NCBI GenBank assembly: GCA_050011095.1
Contig: JBEKJU010000126.1
Span: forward strand, 1-18,901
Source: JBEKJU01 sp050011095
GTDB lineage: Bacteria > Desulfobacterota > Syntrophorhabdia > Syntrophorhabdales > WCHB1-27
Direction of reading: 5' to 3'
DNA length: 18,901 nucleotides
Shown: piece by piece, positions 10,721-18,306 of the stretch
Position numbering within the stretch: position 1 is the first letter of the stretch
Layout of the letters: each line of letters starts with the position of its first letter
Program-made: the position numbers and the translations under genes
The notes under the pieces: generated by a model
Database searches by the model: none
What the model was told of the DNA's origin: nothing
Seen by the model: the letters and a program-made list of their open reading frames with translations, nothing else

Positions 10721-10747
10721 AGGACCGCACAATAAAATATCGGTCCT
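10721..10747. repeat. 7-bp dyad AGGACCG-N13-CGGTCCT, possible operator
   Basis: AGGACCG (10721-10727) and CGGTCCT (10741-10747) are perfect inverted arms around an AT-rich 13-bp spacer (CACAATAAAATAT). No T tract follows, so it is not a typical terminator. The centre-to-centre distance of about 20 bp is two helical turns, which suits a dimeric regulator, and the site lies between two divergent genes. Operator function is inference. Confidence 0.4.
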
Positions 10748-10961
10748 ATCTTGGAGGCTGTCTATAGGGCTTTGGTCGTATGCGGTGAGAATTGATTATC
10801 CAAGGTCGAGAAGATATGGCGAGAGAGTAAGAACTGATCGCATGAAGCAAGTTCAACATCCCTGCCGAAAAGAACAGAAGATATCACATGCAGCTTAAGG
10901 CTTTTCGTGTTACGTTTTATTGATGTGCGACCTTTCCTGCTGTTATAAGATCCCGAATCTG

Positions 10962-12878
10962 ATGGGTTTGACTAAACGGGGAAATACCGCGATAAGAACG
11001 TCAACATTTGTTTCCACTCGGATTCAATCAGGAATTCTTGCGGCCCTTATGGTCGCACTCCTGTTTCTGTCCGGATGCGCAACACCGGTGGGGGTGCGCC
11101 ATCTAACCCAGCAGGAGGCTTACCAAAAGCTTACCGCCAGTGTTCTTTCAGGCGACACCTTGAGTGCCCCGACGGCGCAGATCCTCAGCCGTACGGGCCT
11201 GGAAGCAAAATTCAAAAGTGAACCTGTCCGGGTGATCGCCACCATCCACAAGGGACTCCCTACGGCAAATGAGGCCGACCGGCTCTTTGCCCTGGCAGAA
11301 CTCTCCTTCCTTCACGCATCTCATGGCGGAGGTACACCATATTTTCTTTCTGCCGCCATCTATGCATACGCCTATCTCTTTCCAAAGGACCTGGCCGCCT
11401 CGCCCGATCCCTTCGACCCCCGTTTCCGCCTCGCAGTGGACCTCTACAACGAGGGTATAGCCAAAGGGTTCAGGCCGGACGCCGGCAGGGATGTGGTGCT
11501 CAGGGAGGGGACTTACAAGACTTCTTTCGGTGACGTTGCGGTCACGATGGACCCGGATGAGTTCCTCTGGGGTCATTTCCGTCTCGTCACTTTTTTGGAT
11601 GCATCGGAGTTGGAGGTGCGGGGCCTGCGTAACTGGTACCGCTGGCCGGGAATAGGGGCGCCTCTCGTGGCGTCGCTGGAGCGCCCTCCGGGAGTCAAGG
11701 ATCCCGCCTTTGCAAGAGTTCCCCCAGGGATAAAAGTCGCTGTTACGGCCTTCCTTAAACCGGACAATGCGGAAGAAGGTCTTAAAACCGGCCATATCGC
11801 GGCAAGACTGGAACTTAAAACCGTTCAGGAAGAAACATCCATGACCGTGGAAGGTCGCAGGGTGCCTATCGAGTTCGGGCTCAGCTCTGCCCTGGCCTAC
11901 ACCCTGGAAGGTTCGCAGGTCTACCAATTCGAGCTTAAGGGGCTTTTTTCGGGAAACCTCCGTCTCGTGAAAGAGGCTTCCCGATTCAAGGACAATGTGT
12001 TTCTCATGGCGCCCTACCGGCCCGGGCTCATCCCCCTGGTGCTCGTCCACGGAACAGCCTCCAGCCCTGCGCGCTGGGCAGAGCTGATCAATGAAATCCA
12101 GAACGACCGGGACCTGTGGGGCCGATACCAGATCTGGCTTTTCACGTACAACACAGGCAACCCGATCCTCTATTCCGGAGGACTACTCACAGAGGGCCTA
12201 CGGAGTGCAGTTAAGGAGCTCGACCCTGAGGGAAAAGATCCTGCCATGAAGAAGATGGTTGTCATCGGACACAGTCAGGGCGGTCTTCTGGCCAAACTTA
12301 CGGTCATCGATAGCGGCACGAGGTTTTGGGAGAACATGGCGTCAACCCCTTTTGATCAGCTCAATGTTTCTCCTGATACACGCGACCTTCTGCGGCGCAG
12401 CTTCTTCTATAAGCCACTGCCCTTCGTCAAACGGGTGGTGTTCATCGCCACACCCCAGCAGGGCAGTTTTGTGTCCGGCGGATGGATTGGCAGGCTCACG
12501 GGCAAGCTTATTTCACTTCCCGGAACATTGCTGAGTCCTGTGACGGAAGTGTTGAGCCAGGTCTCCGGCCCAGCTTCCATAGCCAGTTTCAAAGATATTC
12601 CGAAGAGCACGGATAACATGGCCCCCGAGAGTCCCTTTGTCAAAGCCATTTCTTCAATGCCGGTTGCGCCGGGGGTCATTGCCCATTCAATCATCCCGGT
12701 GAAGAACCCCGATGATCCCAGGGAAGAGTGGAACGACGGAGTCGTCCAGTACAGGAGCGCCCACATCGATGGTGTGGCATCCGAATTGATCGTCCATTCC
12801 GGACATTCCACGCAGGCCGAACCGCAAACCATCGAGGAGATACGCCGTATCCTCATCGAAAACCTGAAGGAGCCGTGA
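10962..12878 (+). CDS. Lipoprotein alpha/beta hydrolase (lipase/esterase-like)
   Basis: This is a predicted membrane-anchored serine hydrolase. From ATG 10962 it has 638 residues: a positive N-terminus, a hydrophobic segment (GILAALMVALLFLSGC) and a lipobox with lipidated Cys at residue 39. A region of about 300 residues follows that I do not recognise. The C-terminal half is an alpha/beta hydrolase: oxyanion-hole HG in PLVLVHGTASS (His 363), nucleophile Ser438 in GHSQGG, and a probable catalytic His in VHSGHST (His 615). The acid is perhaps one of the Asp residues in NPDDPREEWNDG. No good ribosome site precedes 10962; an in-frame ATG at 10923 (or TTG 10920) is possible and would add 13-14 residues. 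It is divergent from the sulfatase and 11 bp before a small membrane protein gene. Substrate is unknown; lipid or ester hydrolysis at the outer membrane is the usual role. Confidence 0.85.
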   Translation: MGLTKRGNTAIRTSTFVSTRIQSGILAALMVALLFLSGCATPVGVRHLTQQEAYQKLTASVLSGDTLSAPTAQILSRTGLEAKFKSEPVRVIATIHKGLPTANEADRLFALAELSFLHASHGGGTPYFLSAAIYAYAYLFPKDLAASPDPFDPRFRLAVDLYNEGIAKGFRPDAGRDVVLREGTYKTSFGDVAVTMDPDEFLWGHFRLVTFLDASELEVRGLRNWYRWPGIGAPLVASLERPPGVKDPAFARVPPGIKVAVTAFLKPDNAEEGLKTGHIAARLELKTVQEETSMTVEGRRVPIEFGLSSALAYTLEGSQVYQFELKGLFSGNLRLVKEASRFKDNVFLMAPYRPGLIPLVLVHGTASSPARWAELINEIQNDRDLWGRYQIWLFTYNTGNPILYSGGLLTEGLRSAVKELDPEGKDPAMKKMVVIGHSQGGLLAKLTVIDSGTRFWENMASTPFDQLNVSPDTRDLLRRSFFYKPLPFVKRVVFIATPQQGSFVSGGWIGRLTGKLISLPGTLLSPVTEVLSQVSGPASIASFKDIPKSTDNMAPESPFVKAISSMPVAPGVIAHSIIPVKNPDDPREEWNDGVVQYRSAHIDGVASELIVHSGHSTQAEPQTIEEIRRILIENLKEP

Positions 12879-12889
12879 GGAAGAAAACC

Positions 12890-13081
12890 ATGAGGCGTAT
12901 TGTCCGTTACGCTAGAATTGCCCTGCTCTCTGCGGTGGTGACGCTCATGACGGCATTGGCAATGCTGGCCATCTATTACTCAAATCTTCCTGGTGAGTAC
13001 CTGAGACTTGGCCTGGCCGGCCTCCGATCGGTACAGGAAGGCACCGACGAGGAAGCCACCTGCGAAGCTGCACATCGGTAA
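12890..13081 (+). CDS. Small membrane protein, 63 residues, perhaps truncated
   Basis: ATG 12890 is preceded by GAGGAAG at 12877-12883 and follows the hydrolase stop by 11 bp, so the two are probably co-transcribed. The peptide starts MRRIVRYARIALL, has one or two hydrophobic stretches (SAVVTLMTALAMLAIYYSNL) and ends in an acidic, hydrophilic tail. The YYSNLPGEYLRLGLAGL section resembles the membrane N-terminus of larger DUF4105-type proteins, so this may be what is left of one. That likeness is from memory and weak. No function is proposed. Confidence 0.5.
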   Translation: MRRIVRYARIALLSAVVTLMTALAMLAIYYSNLPGEYLRLGLAGLRSVQEGTDEEATCEAAHR

Positions 13082-13246
13082 AACCTGTCTGTTTCAACAT
13101 TACCGCAGCAAAGAGTGAGTTCTGCCATATGCTGAGGACCGATTATTCATCCGTTGCTGTTTCCCCTGTTTCATTGCCAATTTCTCAGCCCCACTGAGCA
13201 GCTAACGGACCGCACATAGCAGTCCTTCGCCGGGGCACACAAGGCA

Positions 13247-14599
13247 TCAGAAAATCAACTGAAGCCGGAGGCCGAGGACAGTCGCCGTATCTATGCTCTT
13301 TGTGCTCAAGCTGGGTATCCCCCCAGCCGTGATGATGCTTACAGTGTTTTTTTGGGCAGGCCGGATGACCTGTATGTCCGGAGTCAACTTCATCCAGGGC
13401 GTTACTGCAATATTGTAATACGCCTCAAACCCTTGCTCGTCCCCCAACAATGACGCGGTCCTTCCAAGCACCGTGAAAGTGGGACTCCTGATATCCAGGT
13501 AATAGTACCCTATACCATAGGTATCCAGGGGACGACAGGGGATGACTCCCTTGCCGCCGAATCCCATGCTGTAGAAGTAGTGCATGAAGTTAGGATTGCC
13601 GTCGGACGCGCCGAACCGCCCGAAGATGCCGATACCCTCACCGGAGCCTTTCTTTGGCTCGTACAGGTATTGATCGAAGTTGTAGTACATGTTCCAGGAG
13701 CCTTTCGTGTGCTCAAGCGCACCGTTCTGGATAATAAAGCGCGCGTTCTGATCAATCGACGTGTACTCTTGGTTAGAATAAGTCATGCCTAAAAGCTGGT
13801 GTCCGGTAAGCCCGAAGAAGTCCGTTCTCACGCGGCCCTCACCGGCAAAACTCAATTTGTTCTGGTTCAAATCACTGAACCCGGAGGTGCTGGCCTGCCC
13901 GTTGGCTTCCAGAACCATGAAACTTACAATGGCAGCGTTGGGGTCTTTCGTCGGCAATATGATCGCCCCGGCGCCGAGCGTCGAATAGGGAACCGTCAAT
14001 GCAAAGATCGGATTAAAGTTAAGTGCCAGATTCATGAACTGGGTATCCCCTTTGCCGTGGGCGAACTCATTCATATCGCCGGAGGTGGAGGTGAGGGTGG
14101 CGTACTTGCCCAGAGTGACGCCAAAGTAGGGAGAAAGGAACTGGGTAAAGTTGAAGGCGGGCACGTTGAGGTTGTCACCCGTGGGCGTTGGATAAATCCG
14201 ATTGCTATCCACAGGCATAAGCGCGCCGGTGTAACGGTTCACCGCCTTACCATAATTTCCCTCGACCTCCGCCGTGAAGAACCCTCCAGGCCACAATCCG
14301 AGTTTCTGAGTGTCCACATTGATTGTCAGGTCTCCTCGCCCGTCGTAGTCCCAGGGTTCCTCCTTGCCGCCGCCGACGATCCCCTGGGTACCCTGGATCA
14401 GGCTCAGGTCGAAGGTAACGCCCTTTGCGGCCAGGTCATTACGTACGCCTCCCCAGTCACCGGTGAGAGTCGAGCGGGACCAGAAGTCACCCGAGTAGGG
14501 GTTTGCAGATGATGTTTCCTGCGCCCCGGCCTTTACAGCGAGGGGCATACCAAAAAGGACTATGACTGATAATACAATGATTGATCGCTTATGTATCAT
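13247..14599 (-). CDS. Carbohydrate-selective porin, OprB family
   Basis: This 450-residue protein is a predicted outer-membrane beta-barrel. It has a signal peptide (MIHKRSIIVLSVIVLFGMPL) with likely cleavage after AGA at about residue 26. The mature start SRSTLTGDWGGVRNDLAAKGV is the OprB family signature. Other family features are alternating aromatic strands, GMTYSNQEY, NMYYNFDQYLY, EAYYNIAVTPWMKLTPDIQ and a terminal Phe for barrel assembly. The length is typical. It lies 68 bp behind the second sulfatase on the same strand, so an operon is likely. The family takes up sugars and other small polar solutes; here it may admit sulfated substrates, which is inferred from the neighbour only. 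Confidence 0.92.
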   Translation of the reverse strand: MIHKRSIIVLSVIVLFGMPLAVKAGAQETSSANPYSGDFWSRSTLTGDWGGVRNDLAAKGVTFDLSLIQGTQGIVGGGKEEPWDYDGRGDLTINVDTQKLGLWPGGFFTAEVEGNYGKAVNRYTGALMPVDSNRIYPTPTGDNLNVPAFNFTQFLSPYFGVTLGKYATLTSTSGDMNEFAHGKGDTQFMNLALNFNPIFALTVPYSTLGAGAIILPTKDPNAAIVSFMVLEANGQASTSGFSDLNQNKLSFAGEGRVRTDFFGLTGHQLLGMTYSNQEYTSIDQNARFIIQNGALEHTKGSWNMYYNFDQYLYEPKKGSGEGIGIFGRFGASDGNPNFMHYFYSMGFGGKGVIPCRPLDTYGIGYYYLDIRSPTFTVLGRTASLLGDEQGFEAYYNIAVTPWMKLTPDIQVIRPAQKNTVSIITAGGIPSLSTKSIDTATVLGLRLQLIF

Positions 14600-14667
14600 G
14601 TCCGGCCCCTTTTTTAGCCTTCATTGATTCCTGTAGCTGCGCGAAGCGTTGCCACTGTTGCTGTACT

Positions 14668-16038
14668 TTATTTGTACCCCTCGAAGTCCTCGCCCGGCTT
14701 GATGTTCGGGTACTGAACAACGCTCTTCTCGTACTCAGCGATGAACGGCATGATGAGGAAGAACATCCAGCCCACGTCCATCTTATCGGCGAAAAGGGCG
14801 TTCCTCTCGCCAGGGTCGCTGCCAAGATCGAAGATCATCGGAAACTGCGCCGTGACGATCGGCTTTTCGATGCTCTTGCTGTACCGAAGCCACACTTTGA
14901 TGTTGTGGTGCTTGACCGACATCAGCGACCCGTCAGGCCCGAAGAACAGAAGGGCCTCGCGGCCCGTGTGCTCGCTTTCGCCGCGCAAGAACTTCGAGGC
15001 GTCGACGCCATCCATCGGCCGGTAGGTGGGCACCTTGTCCGAAGCCCCCGCGAGGGCCGCGAACGTCTTGTACCAGTCGTGGGCCGAGAGCATCTCCTCG
15101 GTGACCACCCCGGCCGGCACCTTGCCCGGACAGCGGACCATCGCGGGAACCCGCATCGAGCCTTCCGAGGGCGGTGTGAAGAAGTCCCCACGCCAGGGTC
15201 CGTTCGAACCGCCGAATCCGGACGACGGAACACAGAGCGCCGCATTGTCGCTGGAGAAGACGATGAACGTGTTGCGGGCGATCCCGGCCTCCTCCACACA
15301 GTCGACGATCTGTCCGACTCGATAGTCCATCTCCGCGATCAGGTCCGCGTAAAGCCCCAAGCGCGTCGGATCGGTCTGGTCGAAGTCCGGGTGCGCTTTC
15401 TCCGGAGGGTGGATATGGGAGAGGGCGATGTAGGTGAAGAACGGCTTGTCGCCCTTGGCGGCTCGCTTGATGAAGTCGGTAGCCTTGTCGACGATCAGCT
15501 CGTCAAGCAGGGGACGCACCTCCATGTCCAGCTCGCGGACTGCGGTCGACTTCTGGCCCTTCTTGCCCTGCCAAATCTTGGGCGTCTCGATCCCCTTCGC
15601 TTCGGCCATTGCCCTGAACGCCGCGTACGACGTGTAGCCGGCCTCGTCGACGCTGTTGCGGTAGCCCCACCACTCGTAGAAGCCCTGGTCTGTCGGCAGC
15701 CGCCCCTCCGTGTCGCCGAGATGCCACTTGCCCCAACACGACGTCCTGTAACCCGCGTCCGAGAGCAACTCGGCGATCGTGTACTCCCAGGGCGCAAGGC
15801 CGAGCTTTTCCTGACCGGGAACCACGGAGAACGTCCCGCACCGCACTGACTGGCGGCCGGTCAGGATCGCGGAGCGCGTCGGCGTGCACTGAGACTCTAC
15901 GGTGTAGTTGTTGAAGCGGATGCCCTCGCTGGCGAGCTTGTCGATCCGGGGGGTCGGGATGCTCCCCCCGTAGCACGAGAAGTCACCCCAGCCGACGTTG
16001 TCGCACAAGACGAACACAATGTTTGGTTTGTCAGGCAT
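14668..16038 (-). CDS. Sulfatase (formylglycine type), 456 residues
   Basis: This is a type I sulfatase. The motif C51-T-P-T-R55-SAILTGR marks the cysteine converted to formylglycine. Other active-site elements are D13 (followed by N14 where many relatives have a second Asp), K104 and H106 in GKWHLGD, H208/H210 in ALSHIHPP, and D264-N265 in SSDNA. No signal peptide is seen. The start is fixed by AAGGAGGG at 16045-16052. It is much shorter than the sulfatase at 8261 and lacks the extra C-terminal domain, so the two are distant paralogues, not duplicates. The OprB porin is the next gene downstream. Substrate unknown; the D-to-N change at position 14 occurs in some sulfatase groups and need not abolish activity. 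Confidence 0.92.
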   Translation of the reverse strand: MPDKPNIVFVLCDNVGWGDFSCYGGSIPTPRIDKLASEGIRFNNYTVESQCTPTRSAILTGRQSVRCGTFSVVPGQEKLGLAPWEYTIAELLSDAGYRTSCWGKWHLGDTEGRLPTDQGFYEWWGYRNSVDEAGYTSYAAFRAMAEAKGIETPKIWQGKKGQKSTAVRELDMEVRPLLDELIVDKATDFIKRAAKGDKPFFTYIALSHIHPPEKAHPDFDQTDPTRLGLYADLIAEMDYRVGQIVDCVEEAGIARNTFIVFSSDNAALCVPSSGFGGSNGPWRGDFFTPPSEGSMRVPAMVRCPGKVPAGVVTEEMLSAHDWYKTFAALAGASDKVPTYRPMDGVDASKFLRGESEHTGREALLFFGPDGSLMSVKHHNIKVWLRYSKSIEKPIVTAQFPMIFDLGSDPGERNALFADKMDVGWMFFLIMPFIAEYEKSVVQYPNIKPGEDFEGYK

Positions 16039-16044
16039 GTTTCG

Positions 16045-16052
16045 CCCTCCTT
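16045..16052 (-). promoter_or_regulatory. Ribosome binding site of the short sulfatase
   Basis: AAGGAGGG on the minus strand lies six bases before ATG 16038 and decides that start. Confidence 0.75.
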
Positions 16053-16084
16053 TTCTTGAATATCACAAACACGCAAGCGCAGCA

Positions 16085-16230
16085 CGGTTCGAGCGGACCG
16101 TAGAAGCGCAGAAGAACGTTCCAGGCCTTGCCGTGGGCGGTCTGGACCCAGCTGCTTCCATGGTTTCTACCCCAGCGGTTGGGCCAAAATGGGCATCCAC
16201 CGACGTGTCCCGGTTGATTACAAAGCCCGG
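16085..16230 (-). pseudogene. DUF1254/DUF1214 protein, C-terminal remnant with frameshift
   Basis: On the minus strand, PGFVINRDTSVDAHFGPTAG resembles the GxxxNxDGSVDxYFGP segment of DUF1214 domains. After a frameshift near 16160 the next frame continues SSWVQTAHGKAWNVLLRFYGPLEP, matching the family NNWVQTxPGKGWxxxxRxYGPLEP. The usual ending (WFDKTWRPGxIE) is gone: after LEP the frame runs into unrelated sequence and overlaps the sulfatase start. Only about 50 codons survive. DUF1254 proteins are usually 350-480 residues and of unknown function. The same strand and its position directly before the sulfatase suggest it was once part of that operon. Confidence 0.6.
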
Positions 16231-16270
16231 TCGGACCTCTCTCCTGCCGGGTTTTTTCACACTATCTGCC

Positions 16271-16705
16271 TTACCGGCCCTCACCTCTCGTTTCCCGATG
16301 GATTGCGCCACCGGTAGTCGCGGGTTTACCTTCAGTCGGTCCCTTGTTCAAATCTGCGCCAAGATCTATGAGGCTCTCCTGGCTTGGCCTGATCGCTCCC
16401 CGCAGGGGCTGGTCAAGGTCCATGATCAGCCACATAACCTAAGCTATCAGAATGGCAAGCATTCCCGACCGCCTGCTCCGCATGCTGAAATAGGAGCCAA
16501 AAAGCCACATGGCTGTGACCGACACCAGAAAGAGCACTGCATAAATGGAAAAGGGGACCCTGTTCTTGAACGCAGCCAACCTCGTGGCGCTGATGTCGAT
16601 CATCTGGTTGAGGGTCTGAAGCAGCAGGCCACGCACCGGGTTCGGGTTCTCTCTCGCCAGGACCGACGCCTGAGCCCACAACGCTTCCTTATTTATCCAG
16701 TCAAG
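16271..16705 (-). pseudogene. DUF4239 (bestrophin-like) protein, 5'-truncated with an in-frame stop
   Basis: The minus strand reads LDWINKEALWAQASVLARE, LLQTLNQMIDISATRLAAFKNRVPF, then a hydrophobic segment (IYAVLFLVSVTAMWLFGSYF). After a TAG at 16439-16441 the same frame continues VMWLIMDLDQPLRGAIRPSQESLIDL and ends at TAA 16271. The order NxxIDxxxxRxAAxxxxVP, membrane segment, DLDxPxRGxIxxSQxxLxxL is the C-terminal half of DUF4239 membrane proteins. The amber codon falls inside the last membrane segment and could have come from a Leu codon by one change. The frame upstream is closed by TAA at 16712-16714, so the N-terminal half is missing. It is non-functional unless the amber codon is read through. 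Confidence 0.6.
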
Positions 16706-16794
16706 TGTTTTTTATCCGTTTTGAGCGCCGCAGGTTTGGTTGGCTGACGGGTTCCCCATCAGATTGCAACATTCTGCCCGACCCTTATGATTTG

Positions 16795-16817
16795 AGAGTC
16801 GCCGTGATTGGCGCTCT
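16795..16817. repeat. Hairpin AGAG(T)CGCC-GTGATT-GGCGCTCT beside the IS end
   Basis: Arms AGAGtCGCC (16795-16803) and GGCGCTCT (16810-16817) pair over eight base pairs with one bulged T and a six-base loop. It ends two bases before the CCTTGCT repeat taken as the element's near end. It may be the structured target chosen by the element, or a weak terminator; no T tract follows. Confidence 0.45.
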
Positions 16818-16844
16818 TACCTTGCTTAATCGGGGCTAGAATGT

Positions 16845-16921
16845 TGACGGGGAGTCATGTATTCTGAAGTAGGAGGTCGCGCAATGCGCCTCAATGGAAG
16901 AAAACGATGATCCCCCCGTCA
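16845..16921 (-). ncRNA. Candidate bridge/seek RNA of the IS110-family element
   Basis: TGACGGGG (16845-16852) and CCCCGTCA (16914-16921) form a perfect 8-bp closing helix. Inside it is an apical hairpin: GAGG (16873-16876), bulged T, CGC (16878-16880), loop GCAAT, GCG (16886-16888), CCTC (16889-16892). The two strands between helix and hairpin are 20 and 21 bases and mostly unpaired. The segment starts 15 bp behind the transposase stop. Guide RNAs of IS110-family recombinases are stem-loops with large internal loops that pair with target and donor DNA, encoded behind the gene in the IS1111 group. One internal strand holds CTGAAGT (16864-16870), also found just outside the far end at 18310-18316. 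Assignment is inference from position and fold. Confidence 0.5.
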
Positions 16922-16935
16922 GTCATGATCATACC

Positions 16936-18204
16936 CTAAGCCGCTCTCTTTATCAGCCTCCTTTTTGGAGGAGCACAGTACTCCCCCACGTAGTCGCGAT
17001 CATCCCTGAGGATCGCAAGGATGATACCCAAGAGTTTACTCATCACGGCCACGAGCGCCCTCATTTTTAAGGTGCCTCTGCCGGTGAGTCGCTCGTAATA
17101 CTCGTGCATGATCCCGTGCTTTCCGATCATCTGGATGGCGGCAAAGTAGAGGATCTTTCTCATGACGCGTCTGCCCCTCTTCGTTATCCTCTTTTGCCCT
17201 TTTCTCTTTCCCGAGCTCACCTCGTAAAGATCGAGGCCGGCGAGCTTCATGATCTCCGACTGGGTCCTGAACTTCGAAAAATCTCCTACCTCCCCGATAA
17301 GGCCCGCGACGGAAATCACCCCGAGCCCCTTGATCGAGAGAAGCCGTGCGCTGCAGGGGATACGTTCCAGAATAAGAGCCATCTCGGATTCGATCTCTGC
17401 AATGAACCGCTCCACGACCTCCAGTTGAGCGATGATGTGTTCTATGTCCAGGACGATGCCGGCCATTCCCTCCTTGATCCCCACTGTGTTCTGAGCTGCC
17501 TTGATCAAAAGCTCCGCATCCTTTATCCCGAGCTTGCCCCAGCTCCGTTTACGCATCTCTTCACCGAGTACGTGCGTGTCCATACCGCCTATCTGCTCGG
17601 GTGTCGTGTATTTCTTGAGGATGAGGCGAACCGTCTTGCCCGCCATACGGGGGATGACCGTCTTGAACTCAGGGAAGATGACAAAGACCAGTTGTTGCAT
17701 CTGATTGAGCAGGGCGATGCGCTCCCCGGTATGCCGTTCCCTCGCATTGTTGAGCCTTCGGAGATAGGCTGCGTCGCCCTCGGGGACGACGACGCTTAAG
17801 GCTCGCCCGATCTTTATGATGTCGGCGATTACCCGGGGATCCTTGTCATCCGTCTTGCCGGGGGAGTTGTCGTTCACCTCTTTCAACCTCTTTGTATGGA
17901 GAGGATTGACCTGGACGATATTCGCGGGCTTATCCCTTAGGTAATGAACGAGAGGCTCGGCATAGGGACCGGTGGATTCATAGCCGACTATCACTTCGGT
18001 GCAGGTGAATCTGTTTCGGGCAGCAACCACCATATGCCAGAACTTCTCGAATCCTTCTCTCGTGTTGCCGAACTTGAAGACCTTCATGTCCCTGCCGTCG
18101 GCACAGGTGCAGTATCCTGTGTTAGTGGTTGCGCCGATATCCACCGTCGCGATCAGCGTGCCTTCCTTCACCGCCCTCACTCTCTTCGTCCTCATTCCCC
18201 TCAT
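16936..18204 (-). CDS. IS110-family transposase (DEDD recombinase)
   Basis: This intact 422-residue recombinase has both catalytic parts of the family. The N-terminal RuvC-like domain carries D22 (TVDIGATTNTG), E76 (GYESTGPY), D119 and D122 (KTDDKDPRVIADI), the DEDD set. A long coiled-coil-like middle follows. The C-terminal Tnp domain has IKGLGVISVAGLIGEVGDF, then LAGLDLYEVSSGKRKGQ with the candidate catalytic serine (S330 or S331), and RGRRVMRKILYFAA. These enzymes cut and rejoin through a RuvC-Tnp composite site guided by an element-encoded RNA. AGGAGAG about seven bases upstream supports ATG 18204. No frameshift or missing residue is seen, so the element may be active. It is not closely related to the remnant at 5586-5972. 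Confidence 0.96.
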   Translation of the reverse strand: MRGMRTKRVRAVKEGTLIATVDIGATTNTGYCTCADGRDMKVFKFGNTREGFEKFWHMVVAARNRFTCTEVIVGYESTGPYAEPLVHYLRDKPANIVQVNPLHTKRLKEVNDNSPGKTDDKDPRVIADIIKIGRALSVVVPEGDAAYLRRLNNARERHTGERIALLNQMQQLVFVIFPEFKTVIPRMAGKTVRLILKKYTTPEQIGGMDTHVLGEEMRKRSWGKLGIKDAELLIKAAQNTVGIKEGMAGIVLDIEHIIAQLEVVERFIAEIESEMALILERIPCSARLLSIKGLGVISVAGLIGEVGDFSKFRTQSEIMKLAGLDLYEVSSGKRKGQKRITKRGRRVMRKILYFAAIQMIGKHGIMHEYYERLTGRGTLKMRALVAVMSKLLGIILAILRDDRDYVGEYCAPPKRRLIKRAA

Positions 18205-18297
18205 CGTAAGCTCTCCTGTCTTGGATTCTCGACTAGAATAAACAGCCCCAACGATGGAGGATATCCTTATTCCCTTGGACGACTCAACCGTCCATTG

Positions 18298-18306
18298 AAT
18301 ATAGCA
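18298..18306 (-). promoter_or_regulatory. Extended -10 (TGCTATATT) for the transposase
   Basis: On the minus strand TGC-TATATT lies about 95 bp before the transposase start. No TTGACA-like box is found at the right distance in the flank. In IS110-family elements joining of the ends in a circle can supply the missing -35, so a lone -10 near the end is expected. The call rests on a short motif. Confidence 0.35.

Larger units (their letters stand above)
10568..10961. other. Divergent intergenic region
   Basis: This stretch separates the arylsulfatase (-) from the lipoprotein hydrolase (+), so it should carry both promoters. I see no coding frame of note. It holds the strong sulfatase ribosome site, a small hairpin ACGCC-TTGT-GGCGT at 10684-10697, and a perfect 7-bp dyad at 10721-10747. 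I could not find a -35/-10 pair with correct spacing for either gene. The middle is more AT-rich than the genes around it. Confidence 0.6.

Noticed and set aside
13050..13115. Alternative frame reading KLHIGKTCLF after the small membrane protein, recalling a DUF1801 tail
   Set aside because: Too short, with no supporting sequence upstream.
16226..16257. CCCGG-N16-CCGGG followed by six T, a terminator-like signal on the plus strand
   Set aside because: The stem is only 5 bp with a 16-base loop, no plus-strand gene ends before it, and it overlaps the DUF1254 remnant on the other strand.
16957..16971. CCTCC-TTTTT-GGAGG hairpin
   Set aside because: It lies within the last codons of the intact transposase gene and is explained by coding sequence (Pro-Pro-Lys-Arg-Arg region).
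18205..18297. Transposase leader (palindrome AGGATATCCT and hairpin TGGACG/CGTCCA) as the guide RNA of the element
   Set aside because: Only about 95 bases lie between the inferred end and the gene, and the two small stems do not form a helix with large internal loops; the 3' segment fits better. It remains the alternative if the element is of the IS110 rather than the IS1111 layout.
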